From: Anas platyrhynchos | Lineage: Eukaryota > Chordata > Aves > Anseriformes > Anatidae | NCBI RefSeq assembly: GCF_047663525.1 | Contig: NC_092617.1 | Location: 5,809,501 to 5,873,500, forward strand | DNA length: 64,000 nt | Reading direction: 5' to 3' | Shown: in pieces, positions 32,075 to 42,825 of the stretch | How the letters are laid out: the number at the start of each line of letters is the position of its first letter | Numbering within the stretch: the first letter of the stretch is position 1 | Notes under the pieces: model-generated | What the model saw: the letters and a program-made list of their open reading frames with translations, nothing else | Told to the model about the DNA's origin: nothing | The model's database searches: none | Position numbers and translations under genes: made by a program

Positions 32075-32669
32075 TTACCTGGCACCATCAACAACGTCAT
32101 GAAGACCATCACCAACACCATCAGCACGACCAGCACCACAACCACCATAACCAGCAGCATCAGCAATCTCACCAGCACCACTACCAGCACCACTGTAAGC
32201 ATATTTCGCGCAGTAGTAGGTGGCGGTGTCTTCGGCCTTGAGGCTGTTCATCTGCAGGGTGAGCGTGCTCTGCCCGTTGTCCCTGGAGATGGTGAAGCGT
32301 CCCTTCACCGCCGGCGCGTAGCCTGTCCAACTACCATCCTTGCTAATAGCTGCGATATCTTCGAGCCCCTTCCCGGGTGCCTGTCGCACCCATCTCATGC
32401 CGTAGTCACTGAAGGTGAAGCCGGAGCCCTTGCAGACCAGGGTCAGGGACCCCCCGGGACTCACGAGGCCCCCTCCGGACTCATCCAAGGTCTCGGCCGC
32501 CCGCAGCCCTGGGGAGGAAGGACAGAGAGCGGTGGGCTCAGCCGCACGGCACGGGCCCCCGCACGGCCGTGGGGAGCCGGGGCCGCCGGCAGCCTCCGCG
32601 GGACCGGGCCCTACCTGGGACGGCGGCCAGGAGGAGGAGGAGGGCGAAGGCGTGAGGCCGAGGATTCAT
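32075..32669 (-). CDS. V14: leader-bearing IGHV-type segment with fused tail
   Basis: Minus strand. Leader exon 32669-32615 ([18 protein letters not shown], with S2 changed to N), 106-bp intron, V exon from about 32508. SDYGMR and [16 protein letters not shown] are almost the same as V06 in the opposite orientation. FR3 is [16 protein letters not shown]. The tail [18 protein letters not shown] then [13 protein letters not shown] is open to 32075. No RSS is seen. The upstream side has a TATA-like cttcaaatac but no octamer. An exact copy is V45. Confidence 0.8.
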
Positions 32670-33800
32670 AGTGGGGATTGAAGGGGTGCTGGGTGCTGTT
32701 GGGACGCTGTTGACGGCCGTATTTGAAGGTGCCAAGAGTAAGCGTTCATTGTGTTTCGTCCTTGGGGTATTTCATTGCATTCCATGCCACACAGTCATTA
32801 ATTGCATGCACTCAATTATTTCATGGTTGATTCTTATCTGGAACTCATTGTGGTTCTTTGGTGAAGAAAAGGAACTCAACAAAGTTGATTTTTTTTGTAT
32901 CTTCCACCATATTCTAATTGGGCCTCTGTAATTATTTCATTTTGATCTTTGACTAGCATTTGTTTCATTTCTTCATTATTCTGTTTAATTCTTTACTCCG
33001 CACTAATTCATGGGGTGCTTTGAGTTATTTCATCGTGATCCCTGATCACTTATGACATGGAAATATTTAATGGGATGGGTTATTTGATATTAACGCTGAG
33101 TAATTGAATTGCAATTTCCTCTAAAATGGACTCAGAAAACAGAAAGCAGCCGTGTTTTGGGGCTGCTCCAGCTGCTGAGGTTTCAGGCCGTACCAAAATA
33201 ACTCGGTTTTCTGCCCAGAAATAGCCCCCGCACAAACATCTGGCTGGCTGCGCTTGGCTGGGCAGCGCTGCAGGTCTCAGCAAAAACTTCTCAAATCGGG
33301 GGTTTTTATATAAAAAGTATAAAGACATTCCCACATTTTGGACTCAGCTGGCCCCAAAGTGTTAAAAATATGTTAGTATTCTGGGAAAAAAAGGAAAAGG
33401 AGGAAAAAAATCCATGTAATATGTGCGTTAATGAAGAGGATAATAATCAACACCCCAATTTCATTCAAACTGGTGTTAAAAAGTAAGAAATGTGTATTAT
33501 TTGGGTTGAAAAATATCCATAAATGGCAAAGACCCCCCATTTTGTGGCCACATTGCCCCTGAAAATGGGCCAGGTGCTCATATTTGGGGCAAAGAGGGAA
33601 TCTAGAGCCAAACACCTCTGTATTTGGGGCAAAAATACCCATGAAAGGGCAAAAGCATGACCATACTGAGGTCAAGAGTAAGCATAAGAGGCAACGCGTT
33701 CTTCTATTTGGGAGAAGGGTGGCCAAAAATAGGAATGTAATTTATATTTTGGAACAAAATGTTGTGATACTGGGGGTAACACAGAGCTCGCTGCAGTGCA
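32670..33800. other. Inter-cluster spacer with V14 promoter side and spacer repeat S
   Basis: The first 200 bp are the upstream side of V14. From about 33070 to 33790 comes a conserved non-V segment (spacer S) that includes gaaagcagccgtgttttggg, ctgctccagctgctgaggtt and catttttggggcaaa-like blocks. Copies lie at 39130-39830 and 53240-53955 in the same orientation, and at 45330-46430 and 62010-63130 reversed. No coding potential is convincing. Confidence 0.65.
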
Positions 33801-33807
33801 TGGGTAG

Positions 33808-34120
33808 TCCCAAACATCTCCGGCTTCCCCTTCAGCAGCTACCACATGGCATGGGTGCGACAGGCGCCCGGGAAGGGGCTCGAGTGGGTCGCGAGCATTT
33901 ACAGTGATGGTAGTAGCCCATGGTACGCGCCGGCGGTGAAGGGACGCTTCACCATCTCCAGGAACAACGGGCAGAGCACGGCCACCCTGCAGATGAACAG
34001 CCTCAAGGCCGAAGACACCGCCACCTACTACTGCGCGAAAAGTGCTAGTGGTTATTGGAGTGTTGATTGTGCTCGTGTGTTGATGGCTGACAATATTAGC
34101 ATCACCTGGAGCATTATGAT
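33808..34120 (+). pseudogene. V15: V body from CDR1 edge, tail B
   Basis: Junction tagtcccaaacatctccggc, then [26 protein letters not shown] and AEDTATYYC. The tail [18 protein letters not shown] is class B. This is the right end of the identical block: V46 is the same up to the CDR3 (34040) and then carries a different tail. Confidence 0.83.
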
Positions 34121-34534
34121 CATCACAAAGACCATCACCAACACCATCACCATGACCAGTACCACAACCAGTGTCACCAGCAGCACCATCAAACCAACCA
34201 GCATAACCACAACCACCACTACCAGCACATTTTGCGCAGTAGTAGGTGGCGGTGTCTTCGGCCTTGAGGCTGTTCATCTGCAGGGTGGCCGTGCTCTGCC
34301 CGTTGTTCCTGGAGATGGTGAAGCGTCCCTTCACCGCCGACGCATACTCTGTGTAACCACCATCAGTGCTAATATATGCGAGGTATTCAAGCCCCTTCCC
34401 GGGTGCCTGTCGCATCCATCCCATGCCCTTGCTGCTGAAGTCAAAGCCGGAGGCCTTGCAGACCAGGGTCAGGGACCCCCCGGGACTCACGAGGCCCCCT
34501 CCGGACTCATCCAAGGTGGCGGCCGCCCGCAGCC
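34080..34534 (-). pseudogene. V16: V exon without leader, tail C
   Basis: Acceptor intact; [40 protein letters not shown]. The tail [18 protein letters not shown] then [20 protein letters not shown] has five cysteines. The leader is lost at the junction with V17. Confidence 0.85.
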
Positions 34535-34577
34535 CTGGGGAGGAAGGACAGAGAGCGGTGGGCTCAGACTGAGGGGT

Positions 34578-35095
34578 CCCTGACCCGGGTCTGCAAGGGC
34601 TCCGGATACACCTTCAGCAGCTACGAAATGGGATGGATGCGACAGGCACCCGGTAAGGGGCTTGAAAGTATCGCAGCTATTAACAACGATGGTAGTAGCA
34701 CAGGCTACACACCGGCGGTGAAGGGACGCTTCACCATCTCAAGGAACAACGGGCAGAGCACGCTCACCCTGCAGATGAACAGCCTCAAGGCCGAAGACAC
34801 CGCCACCTACTACTGCGCGAAAGATGCTGGTAGTCATACTACAGCTGCTGGTAGTGACATTTCTGGTGCTCCTGGTGCTGGTTACATTGATGGTGGGGGT
34901 GACATTAAAAAAGGTCTTGGTGATCTTGACGGTCTTGGCATTGATTGTGGTGGTGGTGGTGGTGGTGTTGACAATATTGGTGCCCTTCCTGATGATGACC
35001 ATGGTGGTGTTGGTGCTGGTGCTGTCCGTATTCATGGTGAGAAGAGCTGCGGGAAGCTGGGACTGGTTGTGTCGGGTGTATTCCCTGGGCCATGA
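34578..35095 (+). pseudogene. V17: V body from FR1, very long tail A to G
   Basis: Junction ggtccctgacc; [28 protein letters not shown]. The tail starts as class A ([20 protein letters not shown]), continues [20 protein letters not shown], and stops at 35095: about 97 codons after the FR3 cysteine, the longest seen. It overlaps the end of V18. Confidence 0.85.
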
Positions 35096-35433
35096 ACAAT
35101 GCCAGCAGCAGCAGCAGCACGACCAATCTCACCAGGATGAGCACAACTACCATAACCACTACCAGCATAACCTCTCGCGCAGTAGTAGGTGGCGGTGTCT
35201 TCGGCCTTGAGGCTGTTCATCTGCAGGGTGAGCGTGCTCTGCCCGTTGTTCCTGGAGATGGTGAAGCGTCCCTTCACCGCCGACGCGTAGCCTGTCGAAC
35301 TACCACCAGTGCTAATAGCTGCGACGTATTCGAGCCCCTTCCCGGGTGCCTGTCGCATCCATCCCATGCCGTAGCTGCTGAAGGTGAAGCCGGAGCCCTT
35401 GCAGACCAGGGTCAGGGACCCCCCAGGACTCAC
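35032..35433 (-). pseudogene. V18: V from FR1 SPGG, tail E
   Basis: It starts at [10 protein letters not shown], joined head to head with the intron of V19. [23 protein letters not shown] and [11 protein letters not shown] are present. The class E tail [20 protein letters not shown] ends [17 protein letters not shown] and a stop within the V17 tail on the other strand. Confidence 0.85.
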
Positions 35434-35464
35434 AAGCCCACCGCTCTCTGTCCTTCCTCCCCAG

Positions 35465-35883
35465 GGCTGCGGGCGGCCGAGACCTTGGATGAGTCCGGAG
35501 GGGGCCTCGTGAGTCCCGGGGGGTCCCTGACCCTGGTCTGCAAGGCCTCCGGCTTCACCTTCAGCAGCTACTACTTGGACTGGGTGCGACAGGCACCGGG
35601 GAAGGAGCTCGAGTGGGTTGCAACTATAAAATACAATGGTAGGACTGGTTGGTACTTGCCGGAGGTGGAGGGACGCTTCACCATCTCCAGGAACGACGGG
35701 CAGAGCACGGCCACCCTGCAGATGAACAGCCTCAAGGCCGAAGACACCGCCACCTACTACTGCGCGAAAAGTGCTAGTGGTTATTGGAGTGTTGATTGTG
35801 CTCGTGTGTTGATGGCTGACAATATTAGCATCACGCGGGCCATTATGATCATCACAAAACCATCACCAACACCATCACCATGA
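35465..35883 (+). pseudogene. V19: V exon without leader, tail B
   Basis: The intron 3' end and acceptor are present (about 35434-35464). [35 protein letters not shown] (G to E) and an unusual CDR2, [16 protein letters not shown]. The class B tail is open to 35883 and overlaps V20. No leader. Confidence 0.85.
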
Positions 35884-36420
35884 CCAGTACCACAACCAGT
35901 GTCACCAGCAGCACCATCAAACCCAGCAGCATAACCACAACCACCACTACCAGCACATTTTGCGCAGTAGTAGGTGGCGGTGTCTTCGGCCTTGAGGCTG
36001 TTCATCTGCAGGGTGGCCGTGCTCTGCCCGTTGTTCCTGGAGATGGTGAAGCGTCCCTGCACCGCCGGCGCGTAGTATGTGGTACCACCAGTGTTAATAG
36101 CTGCGACGTATTCGAGCCCCTTCCCAGGTGCCTGTCGCACCCATCTCATGCCGTAGTCACTGAAGGTGTATCCAGAGCCCTTGCAGACCAGGGTCAGGGA
36201 CCCCCCGGGACTCACGAGGCCCCCTCCGGACTCATCCAAGGTGGCGGCCGCCCGCAGCCCTGGGGAGGAAGGACAGAGAGCGGTGGGCTCAGCCGCACGG
36301 CACGGGCCCCCGCACGGCCGTGGGGAGCCGGGGCCGCCGGCAGCCTCCGCGGGACCGGGCCCTACCTGGGACGGCGGCCAGGAGGAGGAGGAGGGCGAAG
36401 GCGTGAGGCCGAGGACTCAT
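35781..36420 (-). CDS. V20: leader-bearing IGHV-type segment with fused tail C
   Basis: Leader 36420-36366 ([18 protein letters not shown]), 106-bp intron, V exon from about 36259. SDYGMR, a short CDR2 ([15 protein letters not shown]) and FR3 with YYC. The class C tail [18 protein letters not shown] then [15 protein letters not shown] is open to 35781. No RSS. Upstream 36421-36558 keeps aatgaaataccccaagg and cttcaaatac (minus) without an octamer, and is cut by V21. Confidence 0.8.
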
Positions 36421-36588
36421 GGTGGGGAAGGGAAGGGGTGCTGAGTGCTGTTGGGACGCTGTTGACGGCTGTATTTGAAGGCGCCAGGAAGGGACTTCAT
36501 TGTGTTTTCCTCCTTGGGGTATTTCATTGCACTGAGGTATTTTGTAATAAGTCAATGGAGCCCACCGCTCTCTGTCCTTCCTCCCCAG

Positions 36589-37067
36589 GGCTGCGGGCGG
36601 CCGAGACCTTGGATGAGTCCGGAGGGGGCCTCGTGAGTCCCGGGGGGTCCCTGACCCTGGTCTGCAAGGGCTCCGGCTTTGACTTCAGCAGCTACCCCAT
36701 GTTTTGGGTGCGACAGGCACCCGGGAAGGGGCTCGAGTTCGTCGCTACTATTTGGAGTGATGGGAACACATGGTACTTGCCGGCGGTGAAGGGACGCTTC
36801 ACCATCTCCAGGGACAACGGGCAGAGCCTGCTCTTCCTAGTGATGAATGACCTCAAGGCCGAAGACACCGCCACCTACTACTGTGTGAGACGTTGTCTTG
36901 CTCCAGGTAGTGCTGCTGTTGCTATTGGTGATGGTGACTGCGCTGCTGATAGAGGTGTTAGTGGTGATGATGATGCTAGACATGGTGATGACAGAGAGTA
37001 TCGCGACAGTGGTTGGAGTGGTGATAGTGCTCGTATTTGTAACTATCACATTCACAAGCACTATTAA
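36589..37067 (+). pseudogene. V21: V exon without leader, divergent FR3 and acidic tail
   Basis: Acceptor and full FR1 present; [27 protein letters not shown]3 reads [20 protein letters not shown] instead of [11 protein letters not shown], a subfamily seen only here and in V24. The tail [18 protein letters not shown], then [18 protein letters not shown], is acidic and long, stopping at 37067. It is unlike the other tail classes. Confidence 0.83.
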
Positions 37068-37168
37068 GACCCCCGAGACCTTCATCAACATCATCGTCAC
37101 CATCGCCAACATAATCAACAGCACCAACACCATTAAGATCCATAACACCGTCAACATCCCCAACACCA
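37068..37168. other. Triplet-rich core between V21 and V22 tails
   Basis: Sequence built of aac/atc/acc triplets (aacaccattaacaccaccaa). It reads openly on the minus strand as [16 protein letters not shown]. It looks like D-tail sequence of V22 extending toward V21, and carries no V framework. Confidence 0.5.
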
Positions 37169-37517
37169 TTAACACCACCAACACCAGTAGCAGCACCAAC
37201 ACTGGCGAACACCACAACCTACATCACCAGCAGCACCATTGCCAGCAGCACGAGCAATCTCATAAGCAGAAGCATAACAACAACCACTAGCAGCAGCATT
37301 CGTGCAGTAGTAGGTGGCGGTGTCTTCGGCCTTGAGGCTGTTCATCTGCAGGGTGAGCGTGCTCTGCCCGTCGTTCTTGGAGATGGTGAAGCGTCCCTGC
37401 ACCGCCGGCGCGTACTCTGTGTAAGCACCACTGTTGTCAATACCCGCGACGTACTCGAGCCCCTTCCCGGGTGCCTGTCGCACCCACATCATGGCGTAGC
37501 TGCTGAAGGAGAAGCCG
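37169..37517 (-). pseudogene. V22: V body from CDR1 edge, cysteine-rich tail
   Basis: FR1 is replaced by the 140-bp spacer shared with V12/V13 (tttgggactatccaaggact). [31 protein letters not shown] and YYCTN are present. The tail [19 protein letters not shown] then [16 protein letters not shown] has nine cysteines. Confidence 0.83.
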
Positions 37518-37632
37518 GTGATGTTTGGGACTATCCAAGGACTGCTGTGAGATCTGAAGAGAGGAGATGTGGTGCCAGACGGCCGCACGGCAGCAGAGGC
37601 TGTTGAAGGGAAGGGAGATGTGGAGGAGCTGA

Positions 37633-38178
37633 GTGACAGGAAGCAGAGTGCTCGGGTTCTCTGAGTCCGGAGGGGGCCTCGTGAGTCCCGGGGGGTCCCT
37701 GACCCTGGTCTGCAAGGGCTCCGGATACACCTTCAGCAGCTACGGCATAGGATGGATGCGACAGGCACCCGGGAAGGGGTTTGAGTACGTCACACAAATT
37801 AACCCTGGTGGTAGTTACACAGGCTACGCATCGGCGGTGAAGGGACGCTTCACCATCTCCAGGAACAACGGGCAGAGCACGGCCACCCTGCAGATGAACA
37901 GCCTCAAGGCCGAAGACACCGCCACCTACTACTGCGCAAAAAATGCTTACAGTGGTAGTGGTTGTGGTAGTTGTGCTCATCCTGGTGAGATTGGTCGTGC
38001 TGCTGCTGCTGCTCGTAGTCATGCTCAGGCTCTTGACAGTGCTGGTCATGTTGACAGTATTGGTGCTCTTCATAATGATGATCATGGTGGCGTTGGTGCT
38101 GGTGCTGTCCGTATTGATGGTGAGAAGAGCTGCGGGAAGCTGGGACTGGTTGTGTCGGGTGTATTCCCTGGGCCATGA
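37633..38178 (+). pseudogene. V23: V with replaced FR1 start, tail E to G
   Basis: FR1 is [12 protein letters not shown] after the spacer junction. [21 protein letters not shown] and [16 protein letters not shown] follow. The tail [18 protein letters not shown] continues [19 protein letters not shown] and the class G end to 38178, about 85 codons. Confidence 0.85.
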
Positions 38179-38709
38179 ACAATGCCCGCAGCAGCACCAC
38201 GATCAATTCCAGCAGCATAACTCCAACCACCACTACCAGCTTGTTTCGCGCAGTAGTAGGTGGCGGTGTCTTCGGCCTTGAGGTCATTCATCAGTAGGAA
38301 GAACAGGCTCTGCCCGTTGTTCCTGGAGATGGTGAAGCGTCCCTTCACCGCCGACGCGTAGCCTGTGTAACTACCACCAGGGTTAATTTGTGCGACGAAC
38401 TCAAACCCCTTCCCGGGTGCCTGTCGCACCCACCACATGTAGTAGCTGCTGAAGGTGTATCCAGAGCCCTTGCAGACCAGGGTCAGGGACCCCCCGGGAC
38501 TCACGAGGCCCCCTCCGGACTCATCCAAGGTCTCGGCCGCCCGCAGCCCTGGGGAGGAAGGACAGAGAGCGGTGGGCTCAGCCGCACGGCACGGGCCCCC
38601 GCACGGCCGTGGGGAGCCGGGGCCGCCGGCAGCCTCCGCGGGACCGGGCCCTACCTGGGACGGCGGCCAGGAGGAGGAGGAGGGCGAAGGCGTGAGGCCG
38701 AGGACTCAT
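38082..38709 (-). CDS. V24: leader-bearing IGHV-type segment, divergent FR3
   Basis: Leader 38709-38655, intron 106 bp, V exon from about 38548. [33 protein letters not shown] (same CDR2 as V23). FR3 has [16 protein letters not shown], the V21-type variant. The tail [20 protein letters not shown] ends in [11 protein letters not shown] and a stop at 38082, overlapping V23. No RSS and no perfect octamer upstream (ggaatgcaatgaaatacc only). Confidence 0.8.
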
Positions 38710-39840
38710 GGTGGGGAAGGGAAGGGGTGCTGGGTGCTGTTGCAATGCTGTTGATGGGCATTTTTGATGGTTCCAGGAGTGGGCGTTCATTGCGTTTTCT
38801 CCTTGGGGTATTTCATTGCATTCCTTACCACGCACTCATTAATTGCACGCACTCAATTATTTCATGGTTGATTCTTGACTGGAACTCATTGCGGTTCTTT
38901 GGTGAAGACAAGGAACTCAACAAACTTGATTTTTGGGGCATTTTCCACCATATTCTAATTAATTGGACCCCGGGAATTATTTCATTTTGATCTTTGACTA
39001 GCATTTGTTTCATTTCTTCATAATTCCATTTAATTCTCTACCCGCACTAATTCATGGGGTGCTTTGAGTTATTTCATCGTGATCCCTGATCACTTATGAC
39101 ATGGAAATATTTAATGGGATGGGTTATTTGATATTAATGCTGAGTAATTTAATTGCAATTTCCTCTAAAATGGACTCAGAAAACAGAAAGCAGCCGTGTT
39201 TTGGGGCTGCTCCAGCTGCTGAGGTTTCAGGCCGTACCAAAATAACTCGTTTTTCTGCCCAGAAATAGCCCCCGCACAAACATCTGGCTGGCTGCGCTTG
39301 GCTGGGCAGCGCTGCAGGTCTCAGCAAAAACTTCTCAAATCGGGTGTTTTTATATAAAAAGTGGAAAGACATTCCCACATTTTGGACTCAGCTGGCCCCA
39401 AAGTGTTAAAAATGCTAGTATTCTGGGAAAAAAGGGAAAAGGAGGAAAAAACCCATGTGATAGGTGCATCAATAGCCAGAATAATAATCAACACCCCAAT
39501 TTCATTCAAAATGGTGTTAAAAAGTAGCAAATGTGTATTATTTGGGTTGAAAAATATCCATAAATGGCAAAGACCCCCCATTGTGTGGCCACATTGCCCC
39601 TGATAATGGGCCAGGTGCTCATATTTGGGGCAAAGAGGGCATATAGAGCCAAACAGCTCTGTATTTGGGGCAAAAATACCCATGAAAGGGCAAAAGCGTT
39701 GTCCATACTGAGGTCAAGAGTAAGCATAAGAGGCAATTCATCCTTCTATTTGGGGCAAGGGTAGCCACAAATGGGAAAATAATTTTTGGAACAAAATGTT
39801 GTGATACTGGGGGTAACACAGAGCTCGCTGCAGTGCATGG
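38710..39840. other. Inter-cluster spacer, second copy of spacer S
   Basis: Diverged copy of 32670-33800 (upstream side of a leader V, then spacer S), with scattered substitutions and small indels. The open frames differ from those of the first copy at many sites, which argues against coding. Confidence 0.65.
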
Positions 39841-39842
39841 GT

Positions 39843-40155
39843 AGTCCCAAACATCTCCAGCTTCCCCTTCAGCAGCTACCACATGGCATGGGTGCGACAG
39901 GCACCCGGGAAGGGGCTCGAGTGGGTCGCGAGCATTTACAGTGATGGTAGTAGCCCATGGTACTTGCCGGCGGTGAAGGGACGCTTCACCATCTCCAGGA
40001 ACAACGGGCAGAGCACGCTCACCCTGCAGATGAACAGCCTCAAGGCCGAGGACACCGCCACCTACTACTGCGCGAAAAGTGCTAGTGGTTATTGGAGTGG
40101 TGATTGTGCTCGTGTGTTGATGGTGACAATATTAGCATCACCTGGAGCATTATGA
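39843..40155 (+). pseudogene. V25: V body from CDR1 edge, tail B
   Basis: Near copy of V15 ([26 protein letters not shown]). The tail [19 protein letters not shown] stops at 40155; relative to V15 the ggctgac stretch has lost bases and the frame changes. Confidence 0.83.
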
Positions 40156-40578
40156 TCATCACAAAACCATCACCAACACCATCAGCATGACCAGTACCAC
40201 AACCAGTGTCACCAGCAGCTCCAGCACCAGCAGCACCATCAATCCTAGCAGCATAAGCACAACCACTACCAGCACATTTTGCGCAGTAGTAGGTGGCGGT
40301 GTCTTCGGCCTTGAGGCTGTTCATCTGCAGGGTGAGCGTGCTCTGCCCGTCGTTCCTGGAGATGGTGAAGCGTCCCTTCACCGCCGGTGCGTAGTATGTG
40401 CTACCACCACTGGTAATAAGTGCGACGAACTCGAGCCCCTTCCCGGGTGCCTGTCGCACCCAATACATGGTGTAGCTGCTGAAGGTGAAGCCGGAGCCCT
40501 TGCAGACCAGGGTCAGGGACCCCCCGGGACTCACGAGGCCCCCTCTGGACTCATCCAAGGTCTCGGCCGCCCGCAGCC
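40082..40578 (-). pseudogene. V26: V exon without leader, tail C
   Basis: Acceptor intact; [20 protein letters not shown] and a short CDR2 ([15 protein letters not shown]). The class C tail [19 protein letters not shown] then [15 protein letters not shown] overlaps V25. The intron is cut and joined to unrelated sequence (tacaaaccctcttgctgtct) before V27. Confidence 0.85.
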
Positions 40579-40659
40579 CTGGGGAGGAAGGACAGAGAGC
40601 GGTGGGCTCAGCCGCACGGTACAAACCCTCTTGCTGTCTACAGCTGTCCTGTGGCCAAA

Positions 40660-40982
40660 ATCCTTGTCTGGGACCTGTCCAGACCTCTGCGGCCTCCTGC
40701 AAGGCCTCCAGCCGCACCTCTGGCAACTACGGCATGCTCTGGGTGCGACAGGCACCTGGGAAGGGGCTCGAAGCAGTCGCGGGTATTAGGAACGATGGTA
40801 GTGGCACAAACTACGCGCCGGCGGTGAAGGGACGCTTCACCATCTCCAGGAACAACGGGCAGAGCACGGCCACCCTGCAGATGAACAGCCTCAAGGCCGA
40901 AGACACCGCCACCTACTACTGCGCGAGAGGTGATGCTGGTAGTGCTTGGAGTGGTAGTAGTGTTGGTGGTGTTAATGGCTGA
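40660..40982 (+). pseudogene. V27: V with divergent FR1, tail F
   Basis: FR1 up to CDR1 is unlike the rest ([17 protein letters not shown]), probably from sequence replacement. FR2 on is normal: [16 protein letters not shown] and [11 protein letters not shown]. The class F tail [17 protein letters not shown] stops at 40982. Confidence 0.82.
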
Positions 40983-41361
40983 AAATATTAGAGTCACCAG
41001 TACCATCATAAATATCACAAAGACCAGCACCAACACCATCAGCATGACCAGTACCACAACCAGTGTCACCAGCAGCTCCAGCACCAACAGCACAATCAAT
41101 CCAACCAGGAGTACCACCACCATAACTACCAGCAGCTTTCGCGCAGTAGTAGGTGGCGGTGTCTTCGGCCTTGAGGCTGTTCATCTGCAGGGTGAGCGTG
41201 CTCTGCCCGTTGTTCCTGGAGATGGTGAAGCGTCCCTTCACCGCCGGCGCGTACTCTGTGTAACCACCACTGTTGTCAATACCCGCGACGAACTCGAGCC
41301 CCTTCCTGGGTGCCTGTCGCACCCACATCATGGCGTAGCTGCTGAAGGAGAAGCCGGAGAT
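40972..41361 (-). pseudogene. V28: V body from CDR1 edge, tail with C motif
   Basis: FR1 is replaced by the shared spacer. [34 protein letters not shown]. The tail [18 protein letters not shown] then [15 protein letters not shown] ends within the V27 stop region. The same tail start occurs in V46. Confidence 0.83.
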
Positions 41362-41471
41362 GTTTGGGACTATCCAAGGACTGCTGTGAGATCTGAAGAG
41401 AGGAGATGTGGTGCCAGACGGCCGCACGGCAGCAGAGGCTGGAGGAGGGAAGGGAGATGTGGAGGAGCTGA

Positions 41472-41770
41472 GTGACAGGAAGCACAGTGCTCGGGTTCCC
41501 TGAGCGTGAAGGGGGCCTCGTGAGTCCTGGGGGGTCCCTGACCCTGGTCTGCAAGGGCTCCGGCTTTGACTTCAGCAGCAAGGACATGTACTGGGTGCGA
41601 CAGGAACCTGGGAAGGGGATCGAGTGGGTCGCGGGTATTTACTACGACACCTACTACTACTGCGTGAAAAGTGCTGATGGTTCTGGTGTTGGTGCTGACG
41701 ATACTGGTGGTGCTGGTGCTCCTGGAGATCTTGGTGCTGGTGTTGGTGCTGCAAATATTGTCAGCCATCA
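41472..41770 (+). pseudogene. V29: V with CDR2-FR3 deletion
   Basis: FR1 is [12 protein letters not shown] after the spacer junction; [24 protein letters not shown]. The sequence jumps from IYYDT to YYYCVK, so most of CDR2 and FR3 (about 45 codons) is missing, but the frame is kept. The tail [19 protein letters not shown] continues open toward V30. Confidence 0.85.
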
Positions 41771-42116
41771 ACACCACCAGCACTACCACCACCCCAAGCA
41801 CTACCAGCATATCTCGCGCAGTAGTAGGTGGCGGTGTCTTCGGCCTTGAGGCTGTTCATCTGCAGGGTGAGCGTGCTCTGCCCGTCGTTCCTGGAGATGG
41901 TGAAGCGTCCCTTCACCGCCGGCGCGTAGTCTGTGCCACTACCACTGCTGCCAATACTCGCGACTGCTTCGAGCGCCTTCCCAGGTGCCTGTCGGATCCA
42001 TGCCATGGCGTTGCTGCTGAAGTCAAAGCCGGAGCCCTTGCAGACCAGGGTCAGGGACCCCCCGGGACTCACGAGGCCCCCTCCGGACTCATCCAAGGTC
42101 TCGGCCGCCCGCAGCC
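41761..42116 (-). pseudogene. V30: V exon without leader, tail F
   Basis: Acceptor and full FR1; [40 protein letters not shown]. The tail [16 protein letters not shown] stops at 41761. The intron remnant abuts the upstream region of V31. Confidence 0.85.
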
Positions 42117-42144
42117 CTGGGGAGGAAGGACAGAGAGCGGTGGG

Positions 42145-42285
42145 CTCCGTTGACTTATTACAAAATAACTCAATTCAATGAAATAACCCAAGGAGGGTTA
42201 ACCCAATTAATGCCCCCTTGGGCGCCTTCAAATACGCCCGTCCCCAGCATCCCCACAGCACCCAGCACCCCTTCCCTTCCCCACC
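42145..42285 (+). promoter_or_regulatory. V31 upstream region without octamer
   Basis: Same element order as at V06: ttgacttatta, aatgaaataacccaagg, agggttaacccaattaatgc, TATA-like cgccttcaaatac. No octamer is present. Confidence 0.55.
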
Positions 42286-42825
42286 ATGAGTCCTCGGCCT
42301 CACGCCTTCGCCCTCCTCCTCCTCCTGGCCGCCGTCCCAGGTAGGGCCCGGTCCCGCGGAGGCTGCCGGCGGCCCCGGCTCCCCACGGCCGTGCGGGGGC
42401 CCGTGCCGTGCGGCTGAGCCCACCGCTCTCTGTCCTTCCTCCCCAGGGCTGCGGGCGGCCGAGACCTTGGATGAGTCCGGAGGGGGCCTCGTGAGTCCCG
42501 GGGGGTCCCTGACCCTGGTCTGCAAGGGCTCCGGATACACCTTCAGCAGCTACACCATGGAGTGGGTGCGACAGGCGCCAGGGAAGGGGCTCGAATACGT
42601 CGCAGCTATTAACAGTGGTGGTAGCACATACTACGCGCCGGCGGTGAAGGGACGCTTCACCATCTCCAGGAACAACGGGCAGAGCACGCTCACCCTGCAG
42701 ATGAACAGCCTCAAGGCCGAAGACACCGCCACCTACTACTGCGCGAAAGGTTATAGTAGTTATGCTGGTGATGCTTATGGTATTGGTGTTGCACGTGGTG
42801 GTGGTGTTGGTACCACGCAGAGCAC
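42286..42825 (+). CDS. V31: leader-bearing IGHV-type segment with short distinct tail
   Basis: Leader 42286-42340 ([18 protein letters not shown]), 106-bp intron, V exon from 42447. [22 protein letters not shown] and AEDTATYYC. The tail [19 protein letters not shown] is a short D-like run and then leaves the triplet pattern for unrelated sequence (aagggccttggacatgcatt); the frame by chance stays open for another 450 bp. It is the only leader-bearing V whose tail does not meet a convergent V tail at once. I see no heptamer/nonamer at the expected place. Confidence 0.8.

Noticed and set aside
33080-33726. Minus-strand frames in spacer S (FLYKNPRFEKFLLRPAALP and others)
   Set aside because: The diverged copy at 39.1-39.7 kb changes start, stop and residues freely, and no family is recognised.
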